From contig BPKM01000001.1 in the NCBI GenBank assembly GCA_026005135.1, positions 620,001 through 684,000 on the forward strand: DNA of 64,000 nt. Reading direction: 5' to 3'. The DNA is from Leptospiraceae bacterium. GTDB taxonomy: Bacteria > Spirochaetota > Leptospiria > Leptospirales > Leptonemataceae. The notes beneath the pieces were generated by a model. The model worked only from the letters and a program-made list of their open reading frames with translations, searched no databases and was not told where the DNA came from. Positions within the stretch are counted from its first letter, which is position 1; each line of letters begins with the position of its first letter. Below are positions 30,971 to 43,045 of this stretch, in pieces. The translations under genes and the position numbers were made by a program.

Positions 30971-31164
30971 CATACAAGTAGCTTTGTTGCATATAAAGTT
31001 AATTATTTGCTATTTATAAAAATATATCAACCTTCTTAGACAATTTTTAGTAATATGAAAAAAGTATTAAATTTTTTAACATATGTAAGTATTATTTGAA
31101 AAAAATATCTCTTTTGTAAAAAATTTTGCTTTAAAATGGGAGTTATGCAACAAGCCCATACAAG
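30971..31164. mobile_element. MITE-like/IS-remnant element (178 bp, non-coding) with 8-bp flanking direct repeat catacaag
   Basis: Left end tagctttgttgcata, right end (RC) ggcttgttgcata; flanked by catacaag at 30971-30978 and 31157-31164; no ORF inside. Confidence 0.6.
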
Positions 31165-31286
31165 TTTTTATTTTAATTATTTCAAATTCTAATATTTTAT
31201 TAATGAATTATATAAGTGATTATAAATATTTTTTGTATGGATATATTTTAGTTGCTTTTTCTTAATTTGTATAAAATATAGGTACT

Positions 31287-31829
31287 ATGAAGAAATTAAT
31301 ATTACTTTTTACAATATTTTTTATTTTATCCTGTAAAGATTCTATTCAACTAAAAGATTATGGAAAAGTCGAAAACTTTACTTTAGTTAATCAGGACAAT
31401 CAAAAGATCGAATTTTATTCATTAAAAGGCAAGCCTATTTTACTTTTTTTTGGTTATACTCATTGTCCGGATTATTGTCCTATTACCTTATCAAAATTAA
31501 CTAAAATTTATAAAAAACTTCCAGAAGAACAAAAACCTTATATAGTACTTATTACTGTAGATCCAGAAAGAGATACACCTGATGTTCTTAAAAACTATAT
31601 CAAAAAATTTGATGGAGAAATTATAGCATTAACTGGTTCAACAGAAGAGATACAGGAAATAGCAAAAAAATTAGGGGTTTATATTCGTATAGAAAAGAAA
31701 ATGGATCATATTCATGTTGAACATAATACATCTACATTTTTTTTAGATAAAGATTTTAAGATAAGATATATATTTTCTTTCAGAGAACCAGAGGAAACTT
31801 ATTTTAAAGTTTTTAATAGTTATTTTTGA
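31287..31829 (+). CDS. SCO1/SenC-family lipoprotein (copper chaperone / thioredoxin-like)
   Basis: IFFILSCKDS lipobox; LLFFGYTHCPDYCPITLSKL; ITVDPERDTP. Confidence 0.9.
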   Translation: MKKLILLFTIFFILSCKDSIQLKDYGKVENFTLVNQDNQKIEFYSLKGKPILLFFGYTHCPDYCPITLSKLTKIYKKLPEEQKPYIVLITVDPERDTPDVLKNYIKKFDGEIIALTGSTEEIQEIAKKLGVYIRIEKKMDHIHVEHNTSTFFLDKDFKIRYIFSFREPEETYFKVFNSYF

Positions 31830-33724
31830 TTATTTGAATTTTCTTCTGAATTTGTATTATTCTCTGAAGTTATTTCGTTATTTGTATTGATTTCTGTAAG
31901 TAGTTTATTGCGAATTTCTTCTGGTAAAATTTTAATAATCTCTTCTTTTTCGTCTTTATTTTGTGATGTTTGCAAAAATCGTTTTGCGATAATTTCTATG
32001 GTATCATAATTTTTATTCATTTGTTTTAATAATAAAATTAATATTCGAATGAGTTTAAAATCATCTGGATAGTTCTGGTATAATTCGGATAAAATTTCAA
32101 ATGCTTTTTGATTTTGATCTTCTTGAATATAAAGTCCTGCAAGTATTAATCCATCTTTTAAATCATGAGTTTTTTTGTAAATTTTTAATAATATATCTAA
32201 AGCCAGTTGTTTTTCTTTTTTTTCTAATAATTGATAGGTAATATATCTAAACATTTCGATATCTTCTGGATAAAATAAAAGAATTTTTCTTGTTATATCT
32301 TTCATAAATTCTATTTGTTCTAATTCTTTATAAATTAGAAAACGATAATATAAACTTTCTTTATGATTTGGTTGTATTTGATTTATTTTTTCAAAATAAT
32401 TTAATGCTTCGTTATATTTTTTATCCATGTATAATTCATACGCTAATAAAAATAAAGCATTAATATCTTGTTTATATTCGATATATTTTTTAATATATTG
32501 ATAAAATTCTTCTTTTTTATTTTGCTTTAATGTAGAAAGAGCAAGATAATATAAAATCTCTGGTTCAAAATCATATTGTAGGGATTCAAGACATTCTTTT
32601 TCACTTCTTTGGTAATTTTTTTCTTCAAAAAGTAAATAGCATAAAGATTTACGAATATAAAATTGTTCTTTTGCATTTTTTGGTTCTTTTGAATTTTTAT
32701 ACTTTAATAATAATTCTATGGCTTTTTTTTTATTTTTGTTTTTAAGATATTGAATATCTATCCAGATAGGTTCAAATTGTTTTTCAGTAGGTAAAATGAA
32801 CTCTGGTTTTTTGTTTTGTATATTTTCTATAAATTCTTCTTGCTTAGAAACTATAAGATTATTATCATTCTGATAAAATAAACTTAAAGGATCTAATTCT
32901 TTTTTAATATCTATTGATAATTCTTTGTTTTTTGGATTTGATAAAATATTTAAAACATATTCTACTTTTTCTTTTTCTTTAAGTAAAGTGGGATTTTCTT
33001 TATTTTCTTTAATAAATTGATTTAAACCTTCATAATATTTTTTTAAAAAATAAATCGTTTTTTTTCTATTTTTGCGAAATTCCAGTTCTATCATGCTTAA
33101 ATAGTAATAACATTGAAAAAACTCTGGGTATTTATTCAAAATTAAATTACAATAGTATTCTGATTCTTCTGGATTTTTTTTTAGATAATATGCTTGTACT
33201 AATCTAAAATATTCTTTTACAGGAATATCAATTTTATTTTGATCAATAGAACGTAAAAATAAAATTTCTTTAGTATTTTTTTCATTATATTGCTTTATAC
33301 CAGATAAAAGTTCCGATGCAATTTTATAATGATAAATTGCTTTATCAAGCTCTTTATTATAAAGATAAATATCTCCTAAATAAGAGTGTGCATAAGCATT
33401 TTCTGGATTAATTTGAATAACCTTTTTAAAAAAAATTTCAGCAGTATAAAAGTGTTTTTGGAAAAAATGCTCTTCTCCTTTTAAAAAATATTGATGTTCT
33501 AATTCTTTTGTATTATTTGAATTTGAATTATTGGTTTGACTTTCTAAACTTTTTGTTTTATTTTGACAATAAAGGGATTGAATGTTATAATTCTGGGGGA
33601 AATATGCTAAAACCAAAATTATTATTATTTTACAAAAACTTAATTTATGATTTAAATTTAGTGTATAATACATTTTTAAACTTATCGTTAATTTATTAAA
33701 AATATTAATACAATAATGAATCAA
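31820..33724 (-). CDS. Tetratricopeptide-repeat protein
   Basis: Multiple TPR motifs (AEIFFKKVIQINPENAYAHSYLGDIYLYNKELDKAIYHYKIA). Confidence 0.8.
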   Translation of the reverse strand: MIHYCINIFNKLTISLKMYYTLNLNHKLSFCKIIIILVLAYFPQNYNIQSLYCQNKTKSLESQTNNSNSNNTKELEHQYFLKGEEHFFQKHFYTAEIFFKKVIQINPENAYAHSYLGDIYLYNKELDKAIYHYKIASELLSGIKQYNEKNTKEILFLRSIDQNKIDIPVKEYFRLVQAYYLKKNPEESEYYCNLILNKYPEFFQCYYYLSMIELEFRKNRKKTIYFLKKYYEGLNQFIKENKENPTLLKEKEKVEYVLNILSNPKNKELSIDIKKELDPLSLFYQNDNNLIVSKQEEFIENIQNKKPEFILPTEKQFEPIWIDIQYLKNKNKKKAIELLLKYKNSKEPKNAKEQFYIRKSLCYLLFEEKNYQRSEKECLESLQYDFEPEILYYLALSTLKQNKKEEFYQYIKKYIEYKQDINALFLLAYELYMDKKYNEALNYFEKINQIQPNHKESLYYRFLIYKELEQIEFMKDITRKILLFYPEDIEMFRYITYQLLEKKEKQLALDILLKIYKKTHDLKDGLILAGLYIQEDQNQKAFEILSELYQNYPDDFKLIRILILLLKQMNKNYDTIEIIAKRFLQTSQNKDEKEEIIKILPEEIRNKLLTEINTNNEITSENNTNSEENSNNQK

Positions 33725-34943
33725 GAAAAAAAAATATCATTAGAAGATTTAAGTAATAAAATAGATTTACCTAAAAAAAATCCAGAGATTTCGTTTCCCT
33801 GTTTTATTTTTTTAACACCTTCTGGATTGGAATTTTTTAATAAAAATACCAAACAGACCTTATTATTAAAAAGATATTATAATATGAATGGTTTTACTAA
33901 AGAAGGTTTTTTTACAAAAAGTTTTAATGCTCAGGTAATGCAAAAATTAATAATGAAATTTTATATTGACGAAATCTATGCTATATTACCAGAATTATTA
34001 CCCTATCGTTCAGAAATTATGAGTATTAGTAGTTTAATAGTTTATGCAATACTATATAGAAAATTAACACCATCCTTAGCAAAATCTTTATTTGAATCCA
34101 AAGTCGTAAAAGAATTTAATCGAAAAAACCCCAAATATTCTATGACGGAATTAAATCATATTTCTATACAAAAAGTGGAAATGATGTACCAGCAATATGG
34201 AAAAATATTAGAAGATTTAAAAACTTCTATTCGAGAGAAAATAACGGAAAAAATTCTTAGTAACACCTCATTTAGAAGAAGAAGATATGTTTGCAAGGAT
34301 TCGAGCTCTACCAAAATTTATTGAATGGATTGATAAACGAGTATGGTTTTTATTTTTTATCATTTATCAAAAAGAAGAACTTAGAGAGCAAATTATATAT
34401 ACATTCGAAGATATGATATATAAATATTTAGAACGTACTGCTATAGCTACACATTTAAGTAATTTAGTCATGGAATTTACTCAAAATGCAGAAAAAGCCC
34501 ATTTTGAATTAATAGCTACAAAATATTTAAATATTCCCAAAGATAAGGTAGATGAATTTATAAGAAATAGAGAAAATCGCTTAAAATTAAAACAAATAGC
34601 TATTGAAAAAAAACAAAATTTACAAATATCCTGGAATTTAAATCCAGAAAAATTAGCTGGTGTAAGTTTATCTCGTTTACAAATTCAAATTTCTAATTAT
34701 GGTGCAATTGATGAAGCTACTGCTCAACGTTTAAGAAAAAAAATGAAAGAAGATGTAGATGGTATAAGTATTGCAAATTTTTATCAGGATTCTGAAGAAA
34801 ATCGTTTAGGTGCTGGTTTAGGGCTTTTATATAATTCCTATTTAGAACAAGTTTGTAAAAAAGAAGGAATCCTTTATAAATGTGTGATTTATCCAGAACC
34901 AAAAACACAAAAAACAACTGTTAAAATAGATATGACTCTTTGA
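33716..34943 (+). CDS. Protein with a histidine-kinase-like ATPase domain, split by one +1 frame break
   Basis: ORFs 33716-34324 and 34287-34943 join at ..REKITEKFLVTPHLEEEDMFARIRALPKF; LVMEFTQNAEKAH (N-box-like) and RLGAGLGLLYN (G-box-like). Confidence 0.55.
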
Positions 34944-34946
34944 TTG

Positions 34947-35952
34947 TTATAAGCCTGGATTTTTTGGCAATAAATGTATGGATTCCAGAAGATTTAGATT
35001 TGATAAAATAAATAAAGAAACGATAATACCAATACTTATAAAAAAAATTAATAATATAATAATCTGAAAAGTATTTTGTAAAATCTTAAAACCAAGAAAT
35101 GATATAGCATAAGATATTCTGGGATTTTCTTCTCTATTTTTTGATACCTGATAATAGGCATGAATATAAAAAAATATCATAAATAATAAAAAGATAATAA
35201 AAATATACTGAAAAGGAATTTTAAAAATAATTTGTAGTATAATAAACAGGGAATAAAAAGAGATTAACAATAAAAATTGCAATAAAACTGATAATTACTA
35301 GATCTTTAAAAGATTTAAAAATTTGTTTGATTTTATTTTGAAAATCGAAACTACTGGAAAAGTAAAAATCTAAAAAAGATGTTTTTTGAGGTAAATTAAA
35401 AGGTTCAAAAAGATACCAAGTAGTAATAAAAATTATTAAACTATCTATAAATACTGGTAAAAAGAATAAGTAATTTTGATAGAATTGAAATTTTTCAGAA
35501 ACAATGGTTCTTTCTACGAAATAAAGATTAATAAAAAATAATATTAAAATGAATATTAATAAAATTTTTCTAAATGGGATAGAAAAAGTAAGTTTAAAAT
35601 AAAAAGATTTTAAATATAAAAGAATCATAAAATCTACAAATAAAATAATAAATATCGATAATAAATTTTTTTTAATATCCTGAGAAAGATTCTGAAAAAG
35701 TCTTTGAGGTATATGTTCTTTTTCTAAGTATTCTGGGTAAAGTTCTTTATAAATTTTATTTTCGTATTGATATTTTTGTATTAATCCTTTTTCTATTGTA
35801 AAAGAAAGGGATAATTGATCCGAAGATTCTAAAATTTGATTTTCTTGATTTGCTTTTATTTCCCAGCTAAAAGAAAAAAATAATTTAGAGCTTAGATATA
35901 AGAAAATAAAAATAAAATAAATATAGTTTAGTAAGATTTTTTTATTTTTCAT
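34947..35952 (-). CDS. Multi-TM membrane protein of unknown function, likely one gene split by a +1 frame break
   Basis: ORFs 35221-35952 and 34947-35282 overlap; both hydrophobic; frame offset +1. Confidence 0.5.
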
Positions 35953-35997
35953 TAGAACCAGTTCATTTTTTTTTTAATATGATTCAATCTTTTATTT

Positions 35998-37173
35998 TTA
36001 ATCCAATCTATGTTTTAGATCTTCAAGACAATTCATAAAATAGATATATGCTTGATGTGGACTATCATAAGGACTAAAATATTTATGAACATCTCCATCC
36101 TGCCAAAATTTTGTGCTCATATAATAAAAATGATCCGATGTTAGAAGTTTTCTCCACTTTTCTAATAAAATAGGATCATTTTTTGATTTAACTTTATCTT
36201 CTATTTCGTAAATACAATGTAGTGCCTCTTTTTGCATACTGTTCCCCATCCATGCAGAAAGATCTCTTTCCATATCTGCCCAGGAAATTGGTTCATCAGT
36301 ATCTATTTCTCCAACTGGTTCATATAAATTTGCTACCTCTGTAACTGTAGAAAATTTAAAATCTGGATGTTTTAATATATATTCTGGTAAATGTTCCATA
36401 AATTCAAAAATACCAGTATCAGCCCACTGGTGTTCACCAAAAGTTTCGTAATCCATAAATAAATTTACTGTATGTCCATTACCTGCAATATTATGAACCC
36501 AGTGTGCAAATTTTTCTGCAGTTAAGGGATATTCTTCCCAGTGTTTATTGGAAAAGCGAAATGCTATATCATCACTTAATCGATAATTTTTTAAAAGACA
36601 TTTTATTTGTGGGCTATATTTGGGTTTATATAGAAAATTAGGGCTTCTCCATCCTAAGATTTTTTCTGTTCCTTCTGTTAAGATTGCTTTAAAACCCATA
36701 CTAGCAGCAATCCATGCAATATGATTATTATAAATTAATTCAGTGTTACGAAAAGACTGAGGAGTATAACCAAATTCTTTTTGCATTAATTTTATATGCA
36801 TTTTTATCTGTTCGCGAAATTCTTTTTCCGAAAAAATACTTGCTAAGGAATGATAATATGTTTCTGCAAGTAATTCAACAGAACCAGTCTCTACTAAGGC
36901 TTTGAATAAATCTATTACATATGGAGACCATAGCTTTAATTGTTCAATTAAGGTTCCAGTAAGAGAAAAGGTTATTTTAAAATCACCTTTATATTTTTTT
37001 ATTAATTTTAATAAAAGTTGATTCATTGGGATATAGCATTTCTCAGAAACTTTTAATATAATTTCTCTATTTTTTTGATCATCAAAATATTCCGGATTTC
37101 CTATATCAAAAAAAGTATAATGTCTTAATCTATAAGGTTGATGCACTTCGAAATAAAAACATACTGAATTCAT
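35998..37173 (-). CDS. Glycoside hydrolase family 57 protein
   Basis: VCFYFEVHQPYRLRHY, FSLTGTLIEQLK, VELLAETYYHSL, FRNTELIYN, FMDYETFGEHQW. Confidence 0.9.
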   Translation of the reverse strand: MNSVCFYFEVHQPYRLRHYTFFDIGNPEYFDDQKNREIILKVSEKCYIPMNQLLLKLIKKYKGDFKITFSLTGTLIEQLKLWSPYVIDLFKALVETGSVELLAETYYHSLASIFSEKEFREQIKMHIKLMQKEFGYTPQSFRNTELIYNNHIAWIAASMGFKAILTEGTEKILGWRSPNFLYKPKYSPQIKCLLKNYRLSDDIAFRFSNKHWEEYPLTAEKFAHWVHNIAGNGHTVNLFMDYETFGEHQWADTGIFEFMEHLPEYILKHPDFKFSTVTEVANLYEPVGEIDTDEPISWADMERDLSAWMGNSMQKEALHCIYEIEDKVKSKNDPILLEKWRKLLTSDHFYYMSTKFWQDGDVHKYFSPYDSPHQAYIYFMNCLEDLKHRLD

Positions 37174-38490
37174 AAATTATTACCTTTTTTTTCTAAAATA
37201 TAATTATAAATTTCTTCAATTTTACGAGCACTATCATACCATGTTATTTTATGTATTTGTTCTTGATTCAATTTTTGTTTAATTTCATTTTTATAGTCTT
37301 CATCTTGTAAAATATTTATAATATGGTTAGCAATATCATCAACATTCCAGAAATCCACTTTAATTGCATTTTCAATTATTTCAGAAACACCTGATTGTTT
37401 CGATACAATAACAGGAACACCAGATTTTAATGCTTCGAGTACTGTTAGACCAAATGGTTCAGATACAGAAGGAAGAACATAAACATCGCTCATTTTAAAG
37501 ATTTCATCAATTTTTTCTCTTTCTATAAATCCCGTATAATGAAAATATTTTCCAATTCCCATATCTGCTGCCATTTCTATAATACGAGAATACATATCTC
37601 CAGTACCAACCATAAGAAATTTAACATTATCAATTTTTTCTATTACTTTTTTTGCTGCACGAACAAAATAATCTGGTCCTTTTTGAAAGGTAATTCTTCC
37701 TAAAAATAAAACAATTTTTTGTTTTATGGGTTTTTTTACTTCTTTGCTTCTCTTTATAACGAAAATCAATAGCGTTATATACGGGGAATATTTTATCTGG
37801 ATTGATTCCATATTTTTCAATTAAAATATTTTTTGTATAATTACTTACTGTAAGTATAGCATCTGCTTTTTCGAAACTATATTTTTCTAAATTATATACA
37901 TAAGGATTAGGATTATCGCCTGAACGATCATATTCTGTTGCATGAACATGTAATATAATAGGAAGTCCAGTAAGATGTTTTGCATATAAAGCAGCTGGAA
38001 ATGTCATCCAATCATGGGCATGAATTAATTCAATGGATTTTAATTTCGAAGCAATTTTTGCGACAAATTCTGCGAAAGCTTGAATTTCTTTATAAATATT
38101 TTTTCCATAACCACCTTCTAAAATAGTAATATCTTGAACTTCAAGTAATTCTTCTTGAATTAATGTAGTAGATTTTTCTAAGGAGCTTAAAATTTCTTCT
38201 GGTGGAATGAATGATTGACTTTGATATAAATTAAAACTTTGTAAATTCATTGTTTCGATAAGAAATTTCTGTAATTCTTCTTTACTAAATGGTAAATAAC
38301 GAGAATTTACACCTAAAACAAAAATATTTTTATCTTTTGGTTCTTTACCTGTTATTCTTGGTAAAATAAATAGAATTTTATGACCTAATTCTCCCAATGC
38401 TTTAGCAATACCATATGTTGCAATTCCAAGACCACCTACAATATGAGGAGGATATTCCCAACCAATCATTAAAATTTTTCTTTTTGACAT
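37170..38490 (-). CDS. GT4-family glycosyltransferase / glycogen synthase-like, split by a +1 frame break
   Basis: ILMIGWEYPPHIVGGLGIATYGIAKAL, LIHAHDWMTFPAALYAK, VLFLGRITFQKGPDYFVRAA, VLPSVSEPFGLTVLEALKSGVPVIVSKQSGVSE. Confidence 0.88.
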
Positions 38491-38628
38491 ATATACCTTT
38501 TTATTTATAATAAATTGACAATTAGTAAATTATGAATAATCTTAATTGACTATTAATTAAGATAATAATATATGTCAAATAAAAAATACAATGTTTAAAT
38601 TTAAATTTAAAATTTATTTAGGAATTTT

Positions 38629-41600
38629 ATGAAAAATTATGTAAATATAAAAGAAGGAAAACCTTATCCCTTAGGTGCAACATGGGATGGTGCTGGAGTT
38701 AATTTTGCTTTATATTCAAAGCATGCGAGCTTCTGTAATGTTATGTTTTTTTGACGAAAATTTTAAAGAAAGTTTATGTATACCGATTCGAAATAGAACC
38801 CATTATATATGGCATTGTTACGTAGAAGGTATTAGACCAGGACAACTTTATGGATATAGAGTTAATGGACCTTATGATCCAGAGAATGGTCATCGTTTTA
38901 ATCCTTCAAAAGTTTTACTCGATCCTTATGCCCTTGCTATAGGAAGAGATCTGATTTGGTCAGAAGAGCATTTTTCTTATAGGTATCCTTTTAATTTTAA
39001 AGAAAGAGATTTACGGAATAATGCAGATAAAGCAATTTTAGGAGCTGTAATTGATCCCGCATTTAGCTGGGGAAATGATAAGCAATTAGAAATTCCCTGG
39101 AAAGATACTATTATTTACGAAGTTCATGTAAAAGGTTTTACAAAATTAAATCCTTATGTTCCCGAAGAATTAAGAGGTACCTACTTAGCATTTACAACAG
39201 AAGAAGTAATAAAATATTTAAAAGATTTAGGAATAACTGCATTAGAATTTTTACCAATACAACATTCTATTACTGAATATCATTTATACAAACAAAATAA
39301 AACAAATTATTGGGGGTATAATCCCATAGCTTTTTTTGCGCCTAATCCACGATATGCTTATGATAAAAGTGTAATGGGAGCAATTAATGAATTTAAGACA
39401 ATGGTAAAAGTTCTTCATCAGGCTGGAATAGAAGTAATTTTAGATGTTGTGTATAATCATACAGCAGAAGGAGATCATACTGGACCAACATTATCATTTC
39501 GTGGTATTGATAATCTTTCTTATTATCGTGTTTACGAAGAAAGAAAAGATTTATACTTAGATTTTACAGGATGTGGAAATACATTAAATCATAAAAACCA
39601 TCATGTTTTACAATTAATTATGGATTCACTACGTTATTGGATTACAGAGATGCATGTTGATGGCTTTCGTTTTGATTTAGCATCTGCTCTTGCAAGAGAA
39701 TTATATGACGTAGATAGATTAACTTCGTTTTTTGCTATTATACAGCAGGATCCTGTTATTTCGAAAGTTAAATTGATAGCTGAACCATGGGATTTAGGAA
39801 AAGATGGTTATCAAGTAGGAAATTTTCCCCCAGGATGGTCTGAATGGAACGGAAAATATCGAGATACAATTCGAAGGGTTATAAACGAATACGATACCAA
39901 TTTATCTGATTTCGCTACAAGAATTGCTGGTTCAAGTGATCTATATAAAAAAGATGATCGAAAAACTTATTCCAGTATTAATTTTATTACCTGCCACGAT
40001 GGATTTACTTTAAGGGATTTAGTTTCTTACGAACAAAAACATAATTTAGATAATGGCTGGAATAATATGGATGGAACAGATTTAAACTATAGTAAAAATT
40101 ATGGTATAGAGGGGGATACAGATGATTTAAAAATAAAACTTTTACGTTTAAGAAAACAGAAATTGTTTTTAACGACTTTGTTTCTTTCTCAGGGTGTACC
40201 GATGCTTCTAGCAGGCGATGAATTAAATCGAACACAAAAAGGTAATAATAATGCTTATTGTCAGGATAACGAAATCAGTTATATTTCGTGGGAAGAAGAT
40301 GAGTTTTCTATGGAATTACATCTAATTACAAAATTTTTGATTTATCTTAGAAAAGAAAATGAGGTATTTCGTAGAAAGGAATTTTTTGAAGGAGAAGAAA
40401 AAAAAATAATGGAGGTTAAGGATATTTACTGGCTTCATAAAGATGGTAGGGAAATGGAAAAGGAAGATTGGAATAAAGAATTAACTCTTGGTGTATTACT
40501 ACCTTCTGAATTTGGTGAACGTTTTGATTTTTATACTTCATTAGATGGAAATACTTTTTTAATATTATTTAATTTTTCTAATGAAAAAGTACATTTTAAA
40601 ATTCCAGAAATTATATCAACAAGATGGAAAATTATATATTCTTCCGAAAAACATTTTTTTATATCACATGAGGAACAAAATGATCAGGAAATTATAGAAA
40701 AAATTAATCATATTTTACAAAAAAATTATAAGTTAAATATTTATAAAAATAATTTTAATTCTAATTTATTCGAAGATTTACAAATTTATATGTCAGATGG
40801 TATGTTTTATATGCCCAATGAAATTATATCTCTAAATGAATATTCAATTAAAATATTACAAGCAGATAAAAACTGGAAAGAAGCACATGTAAAAAGAAAC
40901 TATCGACTAAAAATATTGGATATTTTAACGCAGAATTTAGGAATCTATAAAAAATATTATGATTTAATGGGGAAAGAATATAATTTAACTAATAGTGAAA
41001 TTTTTATGATTTTAAGAGCAATGCATTTACCTGTTAAAGATCTATCATCATTAGAAATAGTATATGAAAATTATAAAAATGATTTATGGTTTCAGGGAAT
41101 TCAATCAACTTATATTTTTTACGAAGATGATGAAATTAATTTAGAATTAAGTATTCCTGATACAATGAAACAATTTAAAATTCAGATTAAAGATGATAAT
41201 GAAAATATTGTTTTTGAAAAACAAATTGAACATTATAAAATTTTAGAAACACATACGATTTCTTTTTCAAAATTTAAAAAGTTAAAAATGCTTAAAACCA
41301 GAATTCATTTTAATATAAAATTAAAAATAGGATATTATAATTTTTTTATTTTACAAAATGAAGAAATTTATTCAAGAGGTAAGTTAATAATAGTACCAGA
41401 AAAAGCTTATAATGATGATAATATATATACGGGTATCTGGATACAACTATATGCATTAAATAGTAAAACCAATCTTGGTATTGGAGATTTTGGAGATTTA
41501 AAGAAATTAGCTTTTATCCTAAAAAAATATGGATATAATATAATAGGACTTTCTCCTTTACATTATTTACCTTTAAATCAACCAGAAATGATTAGTCCTT

Positions 41601-43045
41601 ATTATCCTGCCAGTCGACTGATGATACATCCCATTTATATTGATATTTTTTCTTTAAAAGAGTTTACTCAATCAAAAAATGCTATTAAAAAATGGAAAGA
41701 ATTTATAAATATTATAGAACAAGAAAAAAAACATAAAATTATTCATTATCCATTAATTTATAAAATTAAAAAAGAAATATTATACGAAATATATACTGAT
41801 TTTATAATAAATAATCAAAATAATAAAATATTTCAGGAATTTAATGAATATAAAAAAAATAATGATTTATTATTATATCATTCTATTTATGAAGTGGCGA
41901 AAGAAATTTTTAGAAAGATGCAAATTCCAAAGGATATATTTAAATTCCATTATCCTATGCAAAAACAATTTATTAATGAATATTGGAATAAAATTGATTT
42001 TTATAGCTTTTTATTCTTTTTAGCAGAAAAACAATTTTTAACACTTATAGAAGAATTACAAAAAGAAAATATTTACTTGTATTTAGATTTAGCAGTTGGT
42101 AGTGCACCAGATCAAATCGAAATGGAATACTTCGAGAATTTTTATCCCTATGTATATTCTAAAAATGCAAGGGCTGGTGCACCTCCAGATCAATTTTCTC
42201 CTTTTGGTCAGGATTGGGGTATAACAGTTTTTAATCCTTATATTTTAAAAAAATTTGGTTATGAACCATTTATTATGTTATTACAAAGAAATTGTTTTAA
42301 GAATGTATTTTTACGTGTGGATCATATTATGTGGTTATATCGTTTATTCTGGATTGTAAGAGAAGGAAAAGAAAAAACTGCAACTTATATTAGATATCCG
42401 GATAAAGATTTATTTGGTATTTTATGTTTAGAAAGTCAAAAAAATAAAAGTATTATTATAGGAGAAGATTTAGGAACTGTTCCAGAAGAAGTAAGAAATC
42501 TATTAAAAGAAAAATCTATTTTAAGCTGGAAGGTATTATATTTCGAAAAAGATAGCAATAATAATTTTATTGATCCAAAATTCTATTCATTAAATAGTGT
42601 TGCAACAATTAACACTCATGATTTACCAACACTTGCTGGGTACTGGATAGGTAAAGATATAGAAGAAAAATTAAAAATTGGCATTTACACAGAAGAAGAA
42701 GCCAAAAAACAATATGAAATTCGTAATAAGGAAAGACAGAAATTCATAGAATTATTACATCAAAAAGAATATTTTAAAGAAAAAGAATCAATAACAGAAG
42801 ATAGTATATATGATGATGAAATCGCTTATTATTTTTATAAATTACTTTCTGAATCTCCATCAAAAATTTTATTAGCATCTATTTATGATATGTTAGGAGA
42901 ATCTGATCAACCAAATTTACCCGGAACTACAAAGGAATATCCTAATTGGCAAATTAGATTATCAGTACCTATAGAAGAGATTGAAAATCATCCCTATTTT
43001 ATTTCTATTACAAATGCTTTAAGTGAGCGATTAAAACTTTCGTAA
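38629..43045 (+). CDS. GlgX-type glycogen debranching enzyme fused to MalQ-type 4-alpha-glucanotransferase; +1 frame break near codon 35
   Basis: N-terminal [33 protein letters not shown] in another frame than the ORF track; [66 protein letters not shown]-terminal [68 protein letters not shown]. Confidence 0.9.
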
